Origin: Candidatus Tenderia electrophaga
Lineage (GTDB): Bacteria; Pseudomonadota; Gammaproteobacteria; Tenderiales; Tenderiaceae
Reading direction: 5' to 3'
Assembly: GCA_001447805.1 (NCBI GenBank)
Contig: CP013099.1
Span: 3,047,181 to 3,111,180, forward strand
DNA: 64,000 nt
Below are positions 42,159 through 50,228 of the stretch, one piece after another. The translations under genes and the position numbers were made by a program. Below the pieces are notes generated by a model. The model had not been told where the DNA came from. It saw only the letters and a program-made list of their open reading frames with translations, and searched no databases. Within the stretch, counting starts at the first letter, position 1; every line of letters starts with the position of its first letter.

Positions 42159-44597
42159 TCATTGCTGAAGACAGCACTTTTTATATTTTTTCCCACTCCC
42201 ACATGGGCAAGGATCATTTCGGCCTATCTTTCCTGCTTTTTCAATCCTCCTGGCCTTGAGGGTATTAGCAATACTCTTTAAGCGCTCCATATCTGAATCC
42301 GAAACATCTGACAGAGTTACATTGCTCCAATCAACGTCCTTAAGTACCCCTTCGCTAGTAAAGAATAATTCAAGAATCAGCCTATCGTTATCTCCCGTGA
42401 CAAGCATTGCTGCTCGAGAGTGATCTATTGCCATTTCTTCGTTACGTGGAAGGAATGAATCTTGCCAACAAAAAATTGTTAATCTAATGTCACCATAAGT
42501 AGATAGTGGTAGAGGTCTCTTATGTATTTTCTGGCTCGCTAATGTCTTCCCTATACCATCGGCGATATTGTTTCGCCAACTACCTCCGCAATCTAGAAGA
42601 TAACTAGCAACACTGGATCTTCCTTGCTTACCGCTCTCAGATAAGACTCTAACAATTTCGACCAGATATTCTGGCATCTCTTGATTTAGTGGAGAAGGCG
42701 TACTAGGTTCGTGTAATTTCTCTGTGAAATATTTGTCTACATCCGATCTGTATCCGATAAAGTTAAGTTGAGCCTTAGAACCCGCCTGCAACTCTTTTGC
42801 GTACTGAGTGTAAACATTATGTTTGATGTATAAGCCAAGATGATCTAATTCATCATCTGTTTGAATAATGTCAGACTTAAATCCTCGCATGCGTTGCTCG
42901 ACAAAGTGAAGAAATATCAAAGGGTTTACAAAGACATCTGAATAAACACGCAAATCATCAATCGAAATAGACCAAACAGGAGAATCCCCAACATCGACGC
43001 CAAGGGCTTTTAAATGTTGCGATTGCGCAGCTAGCTCTGTGAATGTATCAAGTGTAATAGGGCAGATTGTGATATGACGAAAATCCTCGCTGGACAATTG
43101 ACCAACTTGAATGTGGCTTTCATCGAAAATATCTACTGTTTTGTCGCTTTTAAGATATTCAAGGAAGCGCTTTCCTTGAACTGCAGGTTTCAAAACCAGA
43201 TTCTTAATTGATTCTATATATGCAGGAAAATCATTTGCTGGTGATGTATATGTGAACGCTCCAGCTTTTACTTCAATGATAAATAAATGATCATCATAGA
43301 TAAGTAGCCCATCGGCTTCGCACCACTGTTTATTTCTAGCATCACCCGAATGCCATTTATAGTAGACAGAACGGTATATTGTCGCGCCAGGAAGCAGTTT
43401 CAGTAGATATTTAAATGGAAGCTCCTCAGATATCTCCTTTTGCTTTTTGTTCCATTCTGTGCGGTATGCTTCGTTTAATGCTATTACCCTTTTTTGTAAT
43501 ACTCTATAGAAATTGTCGAGCAAGCTGTACAGATCAAAGCAATAGTACCTTTCATTTAACTTGATAAATGGTCGTTTGAAAATAGGCCATATGCGTAAAG
43601 GCCAACCTTTGTATTCACCGTCCGCAAAAAACTCCACATCTTGGCCTTGCTCCCACGCCAGCTCATTTAAAAGCAATTTTGGGATTTGCGTCACCTTCTC
43701 CAAATCAAAAAGGTCTAATCCAAGAAATCGTCCAAATACATCTGCTTGCCATTCTTCCCATCCATTGTCTCGAATGACCCCTGCCATTAATTCTCTAATT
43801 TCGTCTTGGGTTACTTTTTCATTATCTCTAAGTAATGGCTCAAGTGCATCCATAGTAACTTTCTGAAATTCCTTTAACTCAAGACCAGCCTCAATAATCC
43901 CTCTTGTCAACGCATGCTGAATTTTCGATATTTCAGTAACAAGCCGCTCGGCGGTTATTCCAAACAGTGTGCTTAAGATATCTGAGTGCGGAGATACAAG
44001 ATCTATAAAATGTTCCTCCTCATGATAAAGATATCGGTGACCTCGAATATTGCACCAATACATTTGAGCTTTGTAATAGAATTCTTCATACTCTATATCA
44101 AAATCAGGATCTTCCTTTCTTCGAAGTGCAGTTTTACTAATTTGATAATCAATATTTAATTTATTAAACAATTCCTCGACTGAGTCGCGTAATACTTGCC
44201 AGTCATCCTCTTCTACTTCGTCCTTAGGAGGGCCCTTCGGTTTAACTGAGGCTATTACGCTCTGGAGATAGTCAACCATTCGAAGCGAAACCACATCGTC
44301 TGCATCCGCATCACTTTCAGAGGCCATTCCCATATGGTGAACGGCCATTTCACCCCACGCTCGCTGTAACACTTTTTCTGGGGGTAGATCTATGACAATG
44401 TCAACGATCTTGCAAATAGTGTTTTCGATGTCTCGCACTACCTCTGGAAATTGCTCAACGAGTTTTTGCTGCATTTCATCAAATGTATCTTCTGGCCAGT
44501 TTGTTTGGAAGATAATATTCTTACCATAACGAGCCATCTGTAATGGCCCCGCAGAAAAATAGTCATCTGGCGGAGTTGTTTTTGACTTTTTGGACAC
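42159..44597 (-). CDS. 812-residue cassette protein with PD-(D/E)XK-like core and C-terminal SEC-C zinc motif
   Basis: Very large for an integron cassette. The C-terminus 'GRNDPCPCGSGKKYKKCC' is a complete SEC-C metal-binding motif. In the middle (about residues 445-470) 'WCEADGLLIYDDHLFIIEVKAGAF' has the acidic residue, hydrophobic strand and ExK spacing of PD-(D/E)XK nucleases (D of EAD, E and K of EVK). The N-terminal half is helical and acidic with no recognised domain. Proteins combining a nuclease-like core with SEC-C are often found in defence islands, so a role against phage or plasmids is plausible but unproven. Its attC lies 25 bp after the stop. Confidence 0.8.
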   Translation of the reverse strand: MSKKSKTTPPDDYFSAGPLQMARYGKNIIFQTNWPEDTFDEMQQKLVEQFPEVVRDIENTICKIVDIVIDLPPEKVLQRAWGEMAVHHMGMASESDADADDVVSLRMVDYLQSVIASVKPKGPPKDEVEEDDWQVLRDSVEELFNKLNIDYQISKTALRRKEDPDFDIEYEEFYYKAQMYWCNIRGHRYLYHEEEHFIDLVSPHSDILSTLFGITAERLVTEISKIQHALTRGIIEAGLELKEFQKVTMDALEPLLRDNEKVTQDEIRELMAGVIRDNGWEEWQADVFGRFLGLDLFDLEKVTQIPKLLLNELAWEQGQDVEFFADGEYKGWPLRIWPIFKRPFIKLNERYYCFDLYSLLDNFYRVLQKRVIALNEAYRTEWNKKQKEISEELPFKYLLKLLPGATIYRSVYYKWHSGDARNKQWCEADGLLIYDDHLFIIEVKAGAFTYTSPANDFPAYIESIKNLVLKPAVQGKRFLEYLKSDKTVDIFDESHIQVGQLSSEDFRHITICPITLDTFTELAAQSQHLKALGVDVGDSPVWSISIDDLRVYSDVFVNPLIFLHFVEQRMRGFKSDIIQTDDELDHLGLYIKHNVYTQYAKELQAGSKAQLNFIGYRSDVDKYFTEKLHEPSTPSPLNQEMPEYLVEIVRVLSESGKQGRSSVASYLLDCGGSWRNNIADGIGKTLASQKIHKRPLPLSTYGDIRLTIFCWQDSFLPRNEEMAIDHSRAAMLVTGDNDRLILELFFTSEGVLKDVDWSNVTLSDVSDSDMERLKSIANTLKARRIEKAGKIGRNDPCPCGSGKKYKKCCLQQ

Positions 44598-44633
44598 TTA
44601 GTTTTTGCTTACCGTTTTGTGTGCGGCCAAGCC

Positions 44634-44693
44634 GTATAACGCTTGCAGCAGGGGCGCGACGTGAGGAGCGTCCCTTGCCTGCACTGGTTATGC
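44634..44693 (-). other. attC site C (60 bp)
   Basis: On the minus strand: R'' GCATAAC (44693-44687), R' GTTATAC (44640-44634). Arms CAGTGCAGGCAAGGGACGC and GCGCCCCTGCTGCAAGC pair with one or two bulges. The stop codon of the 44688 gene is the TAA in R''. Confidence 0.85.
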
Positions 44694-45332
44694 ATTTCTG
44701 CCAATGTATGGTGTGACGTCACAAATTGTCACTTCACGCTTCTTCATCTCGTAGTAATCCCTGACCTTGGTAATACTATCTCCATATTTTTCTTGGATAC
44801 GCTCCAAGATCTTCGGATACCGACTCAGAACACTGGTTAGCGCCCGCCCCCCGCTGAAGAACTTTAGCGGGTACTCGGTGCCGACAACGTATAGGTACTT
44901 TTTCTTGTGGGTCTCATACTCTGCTAGCTCGAAAAAGTCCTTGAATATGCCATTCTGACGAATTGACTCTGGACCGCCCTGCCAGTCAATAAACTTGTAT
45001 TCGGCGACGCGCATGTTTGTCTCAAGGTCAAACTGACGCCCTGTGTTTCCAGCACCCAAGGAGACACTCTCTACCTTTTCCCCAGGCTCAATGATGCCAG
45101 GCAGGGAGCGAAGAATGCCGGCGGCATGGATAATGACGTTGATTTGACCCGCAACGCGCTTCACCGCTATGGCGGAATCCATGAAGGTTTCGTCGATTCC
45201 TTGAGCCGCACATAACTCCCCAACGTCTCCTACCCCGAGGCCGATGATGCGACTTTCGATGTCGGAGAGGCTCTCGGTAAGTGAGTCTCCTTGAAAGGCT
45301 TCGAGAGCGCGAAGTGCCTTATCGATGGTCAT
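44688..45332 (-). CDS. Uncharacterised 214-residue cassette protein with a nuclease-like EYK motif
   Basis: No family recognised. The N-terminal half is helical ('DKALRALEAFQGDSLTESLSDIESRIIGLGVGDVGELCAAQG'). The centre 'RQFDLETNMRVAEYKFIDWQGG' has a D-x(n)-ExK arrangement like a PD-(D/E)XK nuclease active site, followed by 'KKKYLYVVGTEYPLKFF' as a possible following strand. The C-terminus is basic. If the motif is real, this is a small restriction-like or toxin-like nuclease. The start has no strong ribosome binding site, but the whole frame is bounded by two good attC sites. Confidence 0.75.
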   Translation of the reverse strand: MTIDKALRALEAFQGDSLTESLSDIESRIIGLGVGDVGELCAAQGIDETFMDSAIAVKRVAGQINVIIHAAGILRSLPGIIEPGEKVESVSLGAGNTGRQFDLETNMRVAEYKFIDWQGGPESIRQNGIFKDFFELAEYETHKKKYLYVVGTEYPLKFFSGGRALTSVLSRYPKILERIQEKYGDSITKVRDYYEMKKREVTICDVTPYIGRNA

Positions 45333-45344
45333 TTCTTACCTTGT

Positions 45345-45405
45345 GCATAACGGTTGCCATAAGCCGCGCGAGGTACGAGCGTCGGATTTGATGGCATGGT
45401 TAGGC
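45345..45405 (-). other. attC site D (61 bp)
   Basis: On the minus strand: consensus R'' GCCTAAC (45405-45399) and R' GTTATGC (45351-45345). Arms CATGCCATCAAATCCGACGC and CTCGCGCGGCTTATGGCAAC pair with bulges. The DUF2199 stop codon is the TAA within R''. Confidence 0.85.
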
Positions 45406-45909
45406 CTCTTTGCCATGCATCATGATTGAATAAATTTCAGCAACTCGTTCTTTTGACATACCTTCACGTTGCTCCACTGCTAAAGGGTGTTCTGTTGGCT
45501 CTAGCTCGATATACGGCCTAGTTCCTTTATCGCGCAGGTGTACTTTGGTTTTTAAATTGATGGTTTCTGGGTACGGCTTTAACCAGGCATTAAGCCACCC
45601 GAAAAATGGGCCAATATGCGAACGTTTTTCTTTATCAAAGCATTCAATCCACTCTTTAAAGCTTTCTTCGCTGAGTGACACCCAAACACCCCACACAAAT
45701 GGTTTTTCCTCACCATGAACAGGTATTTCAATGCAACCACGTATAAAAAACCACTTTTCATCAATCACGCAATCGTCAGAACCACAATCACAGCGTTCTT
45801 CTCGTTCCTCTTCTGGAACCTCATAATAGCTCAATGGTTTATCCGCACCGAAGGTTGGAATACCTCTGTGTACTTCACCACAAGATGTGCATTTAAACTC
45901 GAATTCCAT
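45400..45909 (-). CDS. DUF2199-family cassette protein
   Basis: 169 residues from ATG 45909 (an ATG at 45927 lies inside the neighbouring attC and is less likely). Zinc-knuckle start 'FKCTSCGEVHRGIPTFG', then 'DCVIDEKWFFIRGCIEIPVHGEEKPFVWGVWVSLSEESFKEW' and 'RPYIELEPTEHPLAVEQREGMSKERV', all characteristic of DUF2199. Function unknown. Members are common in mobile and cassette contexts. Confidence 0.88.
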   Translation of the reverse strand: MEFEFKCTSCGEVHRGIPTFGADKPLSYYEVPEEEREERCDCGSDDCVIDEKWFFIRGCIEIPVHGEEKPFVWGVWVSLSEESFKEWIECFDKEKRSHIGPFFGWLNAWLKPYPETINLKTKVHLRDKGTRPYIELEPTEHPLAVEQREGMSKERVAEIYSIMMHGKEA

Positions 45910-45918
45910 TTTTAATTG

Positions 45919-45977
45919 GCCTAACATCTAAGCATTTATACGCCGTGCCGCGCATGGCGTATAAATGTCTGTTGGAC
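45919..45977 (-). other. attC site E (59 bp, canonical)
   Basis: On the minus strand: R'' GTCCAAC (45977-45971) and R' GTTAGGC (45925-45919), both perfect matches to RYYYAAC/GTTRRRY. Arms CATTTATACGCCATG and CACGGCGTATAAATG form a nearly perfect hairpin. Confidence 0.9.
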
Positions 45978-46150
45978 TAAGCCGCGGCGCCACGACTGTC
46001 ATATATAGGGGATTGTATTTTGTCGGGCCATGGAAACCAAGCCCATTATGTGGTTTTGTTGGGACTCTTTTCAGCTCGATATCGAATTGGCAAGGTAATT
46101 TTTCATACGCGACTCGGTCTTCTGGTGATTGAAATGCCGTCTGTTTTGGG
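45928..46150 (-). pseudogene. First cassette ORF, cut at its 5' side by the IS91-like element
   Basis: Open frame ending inside attC E. 'FQSPEDRVAYEKLPCQFDIELKRVPTKPHNGLGFHGPTKYNPLYMTVV' is the probably native part. The apparent start (46194) lies in the IS91-like end sequence, so the original N-terminus is probably lost. Family not recognised. Boundaries are approximate. Confidence 0.45.
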
Positions 46151-46221
46151 TGTTGACGCGTGCAGCCCCAGGGGGCTCTGCCCTGTATAAACATCAGCCG
46201 GCTGTAATATTGGGTTTAGGG

Positions 46222-47382
46222 TTAATCGGTCACCTCTCGTCGTCGTTGGGGCAACAGCGTTGCAATGATGACAAGTCTTCCGTTTTTGCAGCGTGGGCAG
46301 CGACAGACCGTTGCCGCGGGTGGAATAGGCGCCGGGCTGTGAGGACTGTCTTGATCGCGCGTATCTACATCGAGTTCAGCCGTGACGGCCAGGGCGTGCT
46401 TGATGGAGTCGGTTCGCTGTTGCCGACAGCGGTTGGCGAGAATGCCGTAATGGCGGATGCGCATGAAGCCGTCGGGCAGGATATGTTGCAGGAAGCGGCG
46501 GATGAATTCGCCATGCTCGAGCTGCATGATTTTGTGCTTGTCGTGGTCGCGGTAGTCTTTGTAGCGGAAGCGTACATGCTGGTCATCGCTGTCGATGAGA
46601 CGGTGGTTATCCATCGCGATCTTGTGAGTGTAGCGGGCGAGGTAGTTGATGATGGTCTCGGGACGCTGGATGTTGGCTTGGGTGTAGACCACCCAGTCGG
46701 TCTGCATGAGTTGTTTCAGGGTATCGTTGAAGTGTTTGTCATCCGTGAGGCGATGCAGCGCCTGCGCTTGACGTGATTTCCTCAAGGCATTGACCATCGC
46801 GCCTCTAAATTTTCGTGACAGGGCGCGCACCGGGAAGAGGTAGCTGCTCTTGGCCGGGTGCCATTGCTGTGTCTCTTCGTTCCAGGCGCCGCCGGGGATC
46901 AGGCAGTGGAGATGGATATGGCGGCTGAGGTTTTGGCCCCAGGTATGGAGGACGGCGATCATGCCGAGGTCGCCGTCGAGCCGTTTGGGGTCGTTGGCGA
47001 ACGTCTTGAGGGTCGACCAGACGCATTGAAACAGCAGGCGGTAGATCACCTCGGGGTGCAGGTCGACCCAAGGGTTGAGCTGATGCGGCAAGGTGAACAC
47101 CAGGTGAAAATAGGGCACCGGCAGTAGTTGGGCGGTGCGTTGCCGGCTCCAGGTTTCACTGGCATTGCGCTGACATTGCGGGCAGTGGCGGTTGCGACAG
47201 GAGTGGTAGCGGTATTGTTCGAAGTCGCATTGGCTGCAGCGGACCTGTTCGCCGCCCAAGGCGGCGCTACGGCACAACCCGATGCGATGACAGGCCCGGG
47301 CCTGTTGTGGGGTAAGCGTATGATGTTGGCGATAGTGGTCCAGATGGGTGGCGAGGATGGATTGCATTGAGACATTACTCAT
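46222..47382 (-). CDS. IS91-family rolling-circle (HUH) transposase
   Basis: 386 residues. N-terminal zinc-binding 'VRCSQCDFEQYRYHSCRNRHCPQCQ', HUH motif 'HIHLHCLIPGG', and the Tyr motif region 'INYLARYTHKIAMDNHR', as in IS91/IS801 transposases. It initiates single-strand rolling-circle transposition, which can carry neighbouring DNA. The start overlaps the tyrosine recombinase stop by 8 bp. Confidence 0.93.
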   Translation of the reverse strand: MSNVSMQSILATHLDHYRQHHTLTPQQARACHRIGLCRSAALGGEQVRCSQCDFEQYRYHSCRNRHCPQCQRNASETWSRQRTAQLLPVPYFHLVFTLPHQLNPWVDLHPEVIYRLLFQCVWSTLKTFANDPKRLDGDLGMIAVLHTWGQNLSRHIHLHCLIPGGAWNEETQQWHPAKSSYLFPVRALSRKFRGAMVNALRKSRQAQALHRLTDDKHFNDTLKQLMQTDWVVYTQANIQRPETIINYLARYTHKIAMDNHRLIDSDDQHVRFRYKDYRDHDKHKIMQLEHGEFIRRFLQHILPDGFMRIRHYGILANRCRQQRTDSIKHALAVTAELDVDTRDQDSPHSPAPIPPAATVCRCPRCKNGRLVIIATLLPQRRREVTD

Positions 47383-48223
47383 GACCCACCTCCAATCCTT
47401 GAATCAGGTCCGTCCCATGAGCTTTGGTGTATTGCGGTACCCAGTGGAGATAGCGCATGGTCGAGTGCAGGTCGCCGTGTCCCAGCATTGCTTTCAGTTG
47501 CGGTAGCGGCATGCCCGCCGCCAGCTGATGGGTGGCATAGGCGTGACGCAGGCTGTGGATGCCGCCGACCTTTTCTATTCCCGCCCTTTGCTTGGCTGCC
47601 TGAAACACCTTCTGCGCCGTGGTGATACTCAGGCGCGTCAACGGACTGCGGCCATAGAAGAGCCACGTCGTAGGATGGAAAACAGACCAGTAACGGCGCA
47701 ACAGATGCAGCAACGATTGGGAAAGCAGCACCTGTCGGTCTTTGCCGCCCTTGCCTTGGGTCACGCGCAACAAAGCGCGTTCGCCATCGATGTCACTGAC
47801 CCGCAGCGCCACTAACTCGCTGACCCGCAGACCACAGCCGTAACAGGTGGTCAACATCATGCGGTGTTTGCGGTTCTCCACCACTGCCAGCAGCCGCGCC
47901 ACCTCGTCGCAGCTCAACAAGTCGGGGATGCGTTGCTTGCGTTTGGGCGTATTGATCTCCAACGCCATCTCGTCCCAGCCCACCACCTTGAGGTAGAGAA
48001 AGCGGATCGCATTCAAATACAACCGGCAGGTCGCCGGTGATAGTTGCCGTTCCTTCGCCAGATAGAGAAAATAGTCCTGCAATTGCGCTGTCGTTAACTG
48101 CTCGGGTGAACAGCGGTAATACTTCACCAGCTGAATCACGGCATCCAGATAACTGCGTTGTGTCCGCACCGCAAAACCACGCACCAGCATGGCATCGATC
48201 ATTTTTTGACGTAGTGGGGTCAT
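47375..48223 (-). CDS. Tyrosine recombinase accompanying the IS91-like transposase
   Basis: 282 residues. N-terminal SAM-like core-binding domain ('VRTQRSYLDAVIQLVKYY'), catalytic 'GLRVSELVALRVSDID', 'HSLRHAYATHQL', 'LGHGDLHSTMRYLHW' (R, HxxR, H, Y). It lacks the extra domain found in IntI, so it is not the integron integrase. Several IS91-like elements carry such a gene upstream of the transposase. Its exact role is unknown. Confidence 0.9.
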   Translation of the reverse strand: MTPLRQKMIDAMLVRGFAVRTQRSYLDAVIQLVKYYRCSPEQLTTAQLQDYFLYLAKERQLSPATCRLYLNAIRFLYLKVVGWDEMALEINTPKRKQRIPDLLSCDEVARLLAVVENRKHRMMLTTCYGCGLRVSELVALRVSDIDGERALLRVTQGKGGKDRQVLLSQSLLHLLRRYWSVFHPTTWLFYGRSPLTRLSITTAQKVFQAAKQRAGIEKVGGIHSLRHAYATHQLAAGMPLPQLKAMLGHGDLHSTMRYLHWVPQYTKAHGTDLIQGLEVGHE

Positions 48224-48506
48224 GACTTATCTCCTGGGTTAACCCCCGGGATGGGGTGGAGATAAGTATGGAAATTATGGTGCGGTAAATCGAAGGGAAA
48301 AAGCCCCGCGTAAGCGGTTTAGTTCAACATTTTAATTAGAAGTCACTTTGGTGCGATTAAATACCCCAAAGTGTCCTATAACCCTCACAGAGTATACCCT
48401 TAAAGCAATATGGTATATCAACCTCCTCTATGTCCACCCTAATAATAATCATATAGTTATCTACTCTCCCATTCCTTCTTAGGCAATCCACGAATGCACA
48501 GACACC

Positions 48507-48540
48507 GGGGTTATGAGACATTTTGTCCCATAACCCCGTT
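48507..48540. repeat. Near-perfect 34-bp palindrome upstream of intI
   Basis: Outer arms CGGGGTTATG / CATAACCCCG and inner arms GACA / TGTC around TTT. It has no T-run, so it is not an obvious terminator. The arms contain GTTATG and CATAAC, like attC core sites. Confidence 0.8.
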
Positions 48541-48564
48541 GCATTTATCAAACACCCTCCTATA

Positions 48565-48580
48565 CTGTATAAAATACCAG
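48565..48580 (+). promoter_or_regulatory. LexA (SOS) box of intI
   Basis: CTGTATAAAATACCAG matches the CTG-N10-CAG LexA consensus and lies 24 bp before the intI ATG, inside an extended palindrome TACTG...CAGTA. LexA control of intI is well known in chromosomal and mobile integrons, so cassette recombination here is expected to rise under DNA damage. Confidence 0.82.
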
Positions 48581-48603
48581 TATCGATACCTTTGGGGGTC
48601 AAT

Positions 48604-49719
48604 ATGGGCAACACATCTGATTATGGGTCGCCGTTTCTGAACTCGATCGCCGCGGCGATGCGCAGTCGTTATTACAGTATTCGTACGGAGACGGTCTATA
48701 TTGACTGGATAAAGCGTTTTATCCTCTTCCACAAGAAGCGGCATCCGTCCGAACTGGATGAATCGGATGTCGCCCGTTTTCTTTCCTTTCTGGCTAATCA
48801 ACGGAATGTGGCACCCGCCACCCAAAAGCAAGCACTCAACGCACTCAATTTCCTCTACAAAGTCATATTGGAGCGGCCGCTGGGTCAGATCAATGGCGTT
48901 GCGCGACCGAGAAAGGCGACTAAGCTACCCGTGGTATTTACCATGGCGGAGGTAACCGCCGTGTTGCGCGAGCTTAACGGTTGGCACTGGCTGGCCGCTT
49001 GCCTGATGTACGGCTCGGGCTTGCGTTTGATGGAGTGTTTAAGGCTGCGCGTCATGAATCTCAATTTCGATCACCGCGCCATCTACATCTTTGACGGCAA
49101 GGGCAACAAGAACCGTGTGGTCACCCTACCCGACGATCTGACCCTTCCCCTGCGCAGGCATTTGGCGGCGGTGAAGAACACCTACGAAAAGGATATACGG
49201 GAAGGCTTTGGCGCGGTCTATCTGCCCTATGCCCTAAATCGAAAATATCCCCATGCCGCTCGGGAGTGGGCTTGGCAATATGTGTTCCCATCGACTCAGC
49301 GCGGTATCGATCCGCGATCCGGTATCGAACGACGCCATCATGTTGATGAGAAAACATTACAGCGGGCCGTCAAACGGGCGATACGCAAGGCCGGGATACA
49401 CAAGCCGGCGAGCTGCCACACCTTTCGCCACTCCTTTGCAACTCATCTTCTGGAACGTGGCATGGATATTCGCACGGTGCAGGAGCAGCTGGGACACAAC
49501 GATGTGCGCACCACCCAGATCTACACCCACGTATTGAAGCGCGGCGGTAATGCAGTCATCAGTCCACTAAATGCGCTATTGGGTGGCAAGGAGATCAAAG
49601 AGCCGTCAGCGCCCTATTTTTCGCCCCAACGCGGCAACAACTCATGCTCGATATCGAGATGGTCGAGGATGCGGGCCACCACAAAATCCACCAGATCATC
49701 AATCGTCTCCGGGTTTTGA
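48604..49719 (+). CDS. intI: Integron integrase IntI
   Basis: 371 residues from ATG 48604. Tyrosine recombinase signature '[18 protein letters not shown]' (Arg), '[16 protein letters not shown]' (HxxR), '[15 protein letters not shown]' (H, Tyr), plus the IntI-specific extra segment '[20 protein letters not shown]' (about residues 205-224). The usual IntI end '[18 protein letters not shown]' is followed by about 45 extra residues, because the frame runs 106 bp into the antisense strand of ubiX before a stop. All catalytic residues are present, so it may be active. Expression is probably SOS-controlled. Confidence 0.95.
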   Translation: MGNTSDYGSPFLNSIAAAMRSRYYSIRTETVYIDWIKRFILFHKKRHPSELDESDVARFLSFLANQRNVAPATQKQALNALNFLYKVILERPLGQINGVARPRKATKLPVVFTMAEVTAVLRELNGWHWLAACLMYGSGLRLMECLRLRVMNLNFDHRAIYIFDGKGNKNRVVTLPDDLTLPLRRHLAAVKNTYEKDIREGFGAVYLPYALNRKYPHAAREWAWQYVFPSTQRGIDPRSGIERRHHVDEKTLQRAVKRAIRKAGIHKPASCHTFRHSFATHLLERGMDIRTVQEQLGHNDVRTTQIYTHVLKRGGNAVISPLNALLGGKEIKEPSAPYFSPQRGNNSCSISRWSRMRATTKSTRSSIVSGF

Positions 49720-50225
49720 TAAAAGCCCGGATTGGCCGGCAGAATGGTGGCGCCAAGATGCGCGAGTTTTAACGCATTCTCTAAATGAATTGCCGACAGC
49801 GGTGTCTCGCGGTGCACCAGGATCAATTTGCGCCGTTCTTTGATGGCGACATCGGCGGCACGCTCCATGAGGTCGGCGCTGCCGCCATGGGCGGCGGCGG
49901 AGAGAAAGGCGCTGGTGCAGGGGCAGACCACCATGGCCCGCGGTGCGCCGGAGCCGCTGGCGACGGGTGAACCCCATTGATCCTTGCCCCAGACATACAA
50001 CTGTCCTTCGTTGGCACCATAGCGTGAACTCAATTGTTGCTGCATCTCGCTGGGTGTGCCGGAGAGCTTGATGTCGGTCTCCATGGCAATGACGATCTGC
50101 GCCGGTCTGGAGATCATGAGATGCACCTGCTCACCTGCCTTGACCAGGCATTCCAGTAGGCGCAGGCCGTAGGCGGCGCCGGAGGCGCCGGTCATGGCCA
50201 GGGCGATGCTGTTGCGTGTACTCAT
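49614..50225 (-). CDS. ubiX: Flavin prenyltransferase UbiX
   Basis: 203 residues: '[25 protein letters not shown]' (FMN-binding loop), '[58 protein letters not shown]', '[15 protein letters not shown]'. It makes the prenylated FMN cofactor for UbiD decarboxylases in ubiquinone synthesis. The 3' end overlaps the convergent intI by 106 bp. It lies 3 bp from mpl, suggesting co-transcription. Confidence 0.95.
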   Translation of the reverse strand: MSTRNSIALAMTGASGAAYGLRLLECLVKAGEQVHLMISRPAQIVIAMETDIKLSGTPSEMQQQLSSRYGANEGQLYVWGKDQWGSPVASGSGAPRAMVVCPCTSAFLSAAAHGGSADLMERAADVAIKERRKLILVHRETPLSAIHLENALKLAHLGATILPANPGFYQNPETIDDLVDFVVARILDHLDIEHELLPRWGEK

Positions 50226-50228
50226 ATG

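Larger units (their letters stand above)
46150..48321 (-). mobile_element. IS91-like element with accessory tyrosine recombinase
   Basis: Contains a Y2/HUH transposase gene and an overlapping tyrosine recombinase gene on the minus strand. The right end is placed at 48321 because a small hairpin (CCGC-GTAA-GCGG, 48306-48317) is followed directly by GTTC, the tetranucleotide IS91 elements insert beside. The left end is uncertain, near the AGCCCC/GGGGCT palindrome at about 46163-46178. IS91 elements make no target duplication, and none is seen. Confidence 0.72.
48322..48603. other. attI candidate and intI promoter region
   Basis: About 280 bp between the IS91-like end and intI. GTTCAAC at 48322-48328 reads GTTGAAC (GTTRRRY) on the array strand and is the best attI core candidate. 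It also contains CACTTTGG/CCAAAGTG (48341-48371, approximate), a long near-palindrome at 48507-48540 and the LexA box at 48565-48580. A minus-strand open frame (48357-48614) crosses the region but is probably fortuitous. Confidence 0.6.
38222..49719 (-). mobile_element. Chromosomal integron: intI plus five-cassette array, invaded by three IS elements
   Basis: intI (+) at 48604-49719. An attI candidate lies in 48322-48603, and five minus-strand cassettes follow with attC sites at 45919, 45345, 44634, 40753/42133 (split) and 39956. Insertions: the IS91-like element between attI and the first attC, an IS3 element in the fourth attC, and IS1182 in the fifth. Divergent intI and cassette orientation is as expected. 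The right border is the 3' end of ubiX. Confidence 0.88.

Noticed and set aside
47375-48223. Second integron integrase
   Set aside because: The protein lacks the IntI-specific extra segment and is translationally joined to an IS91-type transposase.
48357-48614. Minus-strand 85-codon frame across the attI/intI promoter region
   Set aside because: It overlaps the LexA box and the palindrome, has no ribosome binding site worth noting and no recognisable similarity. It is kept only as a remark.
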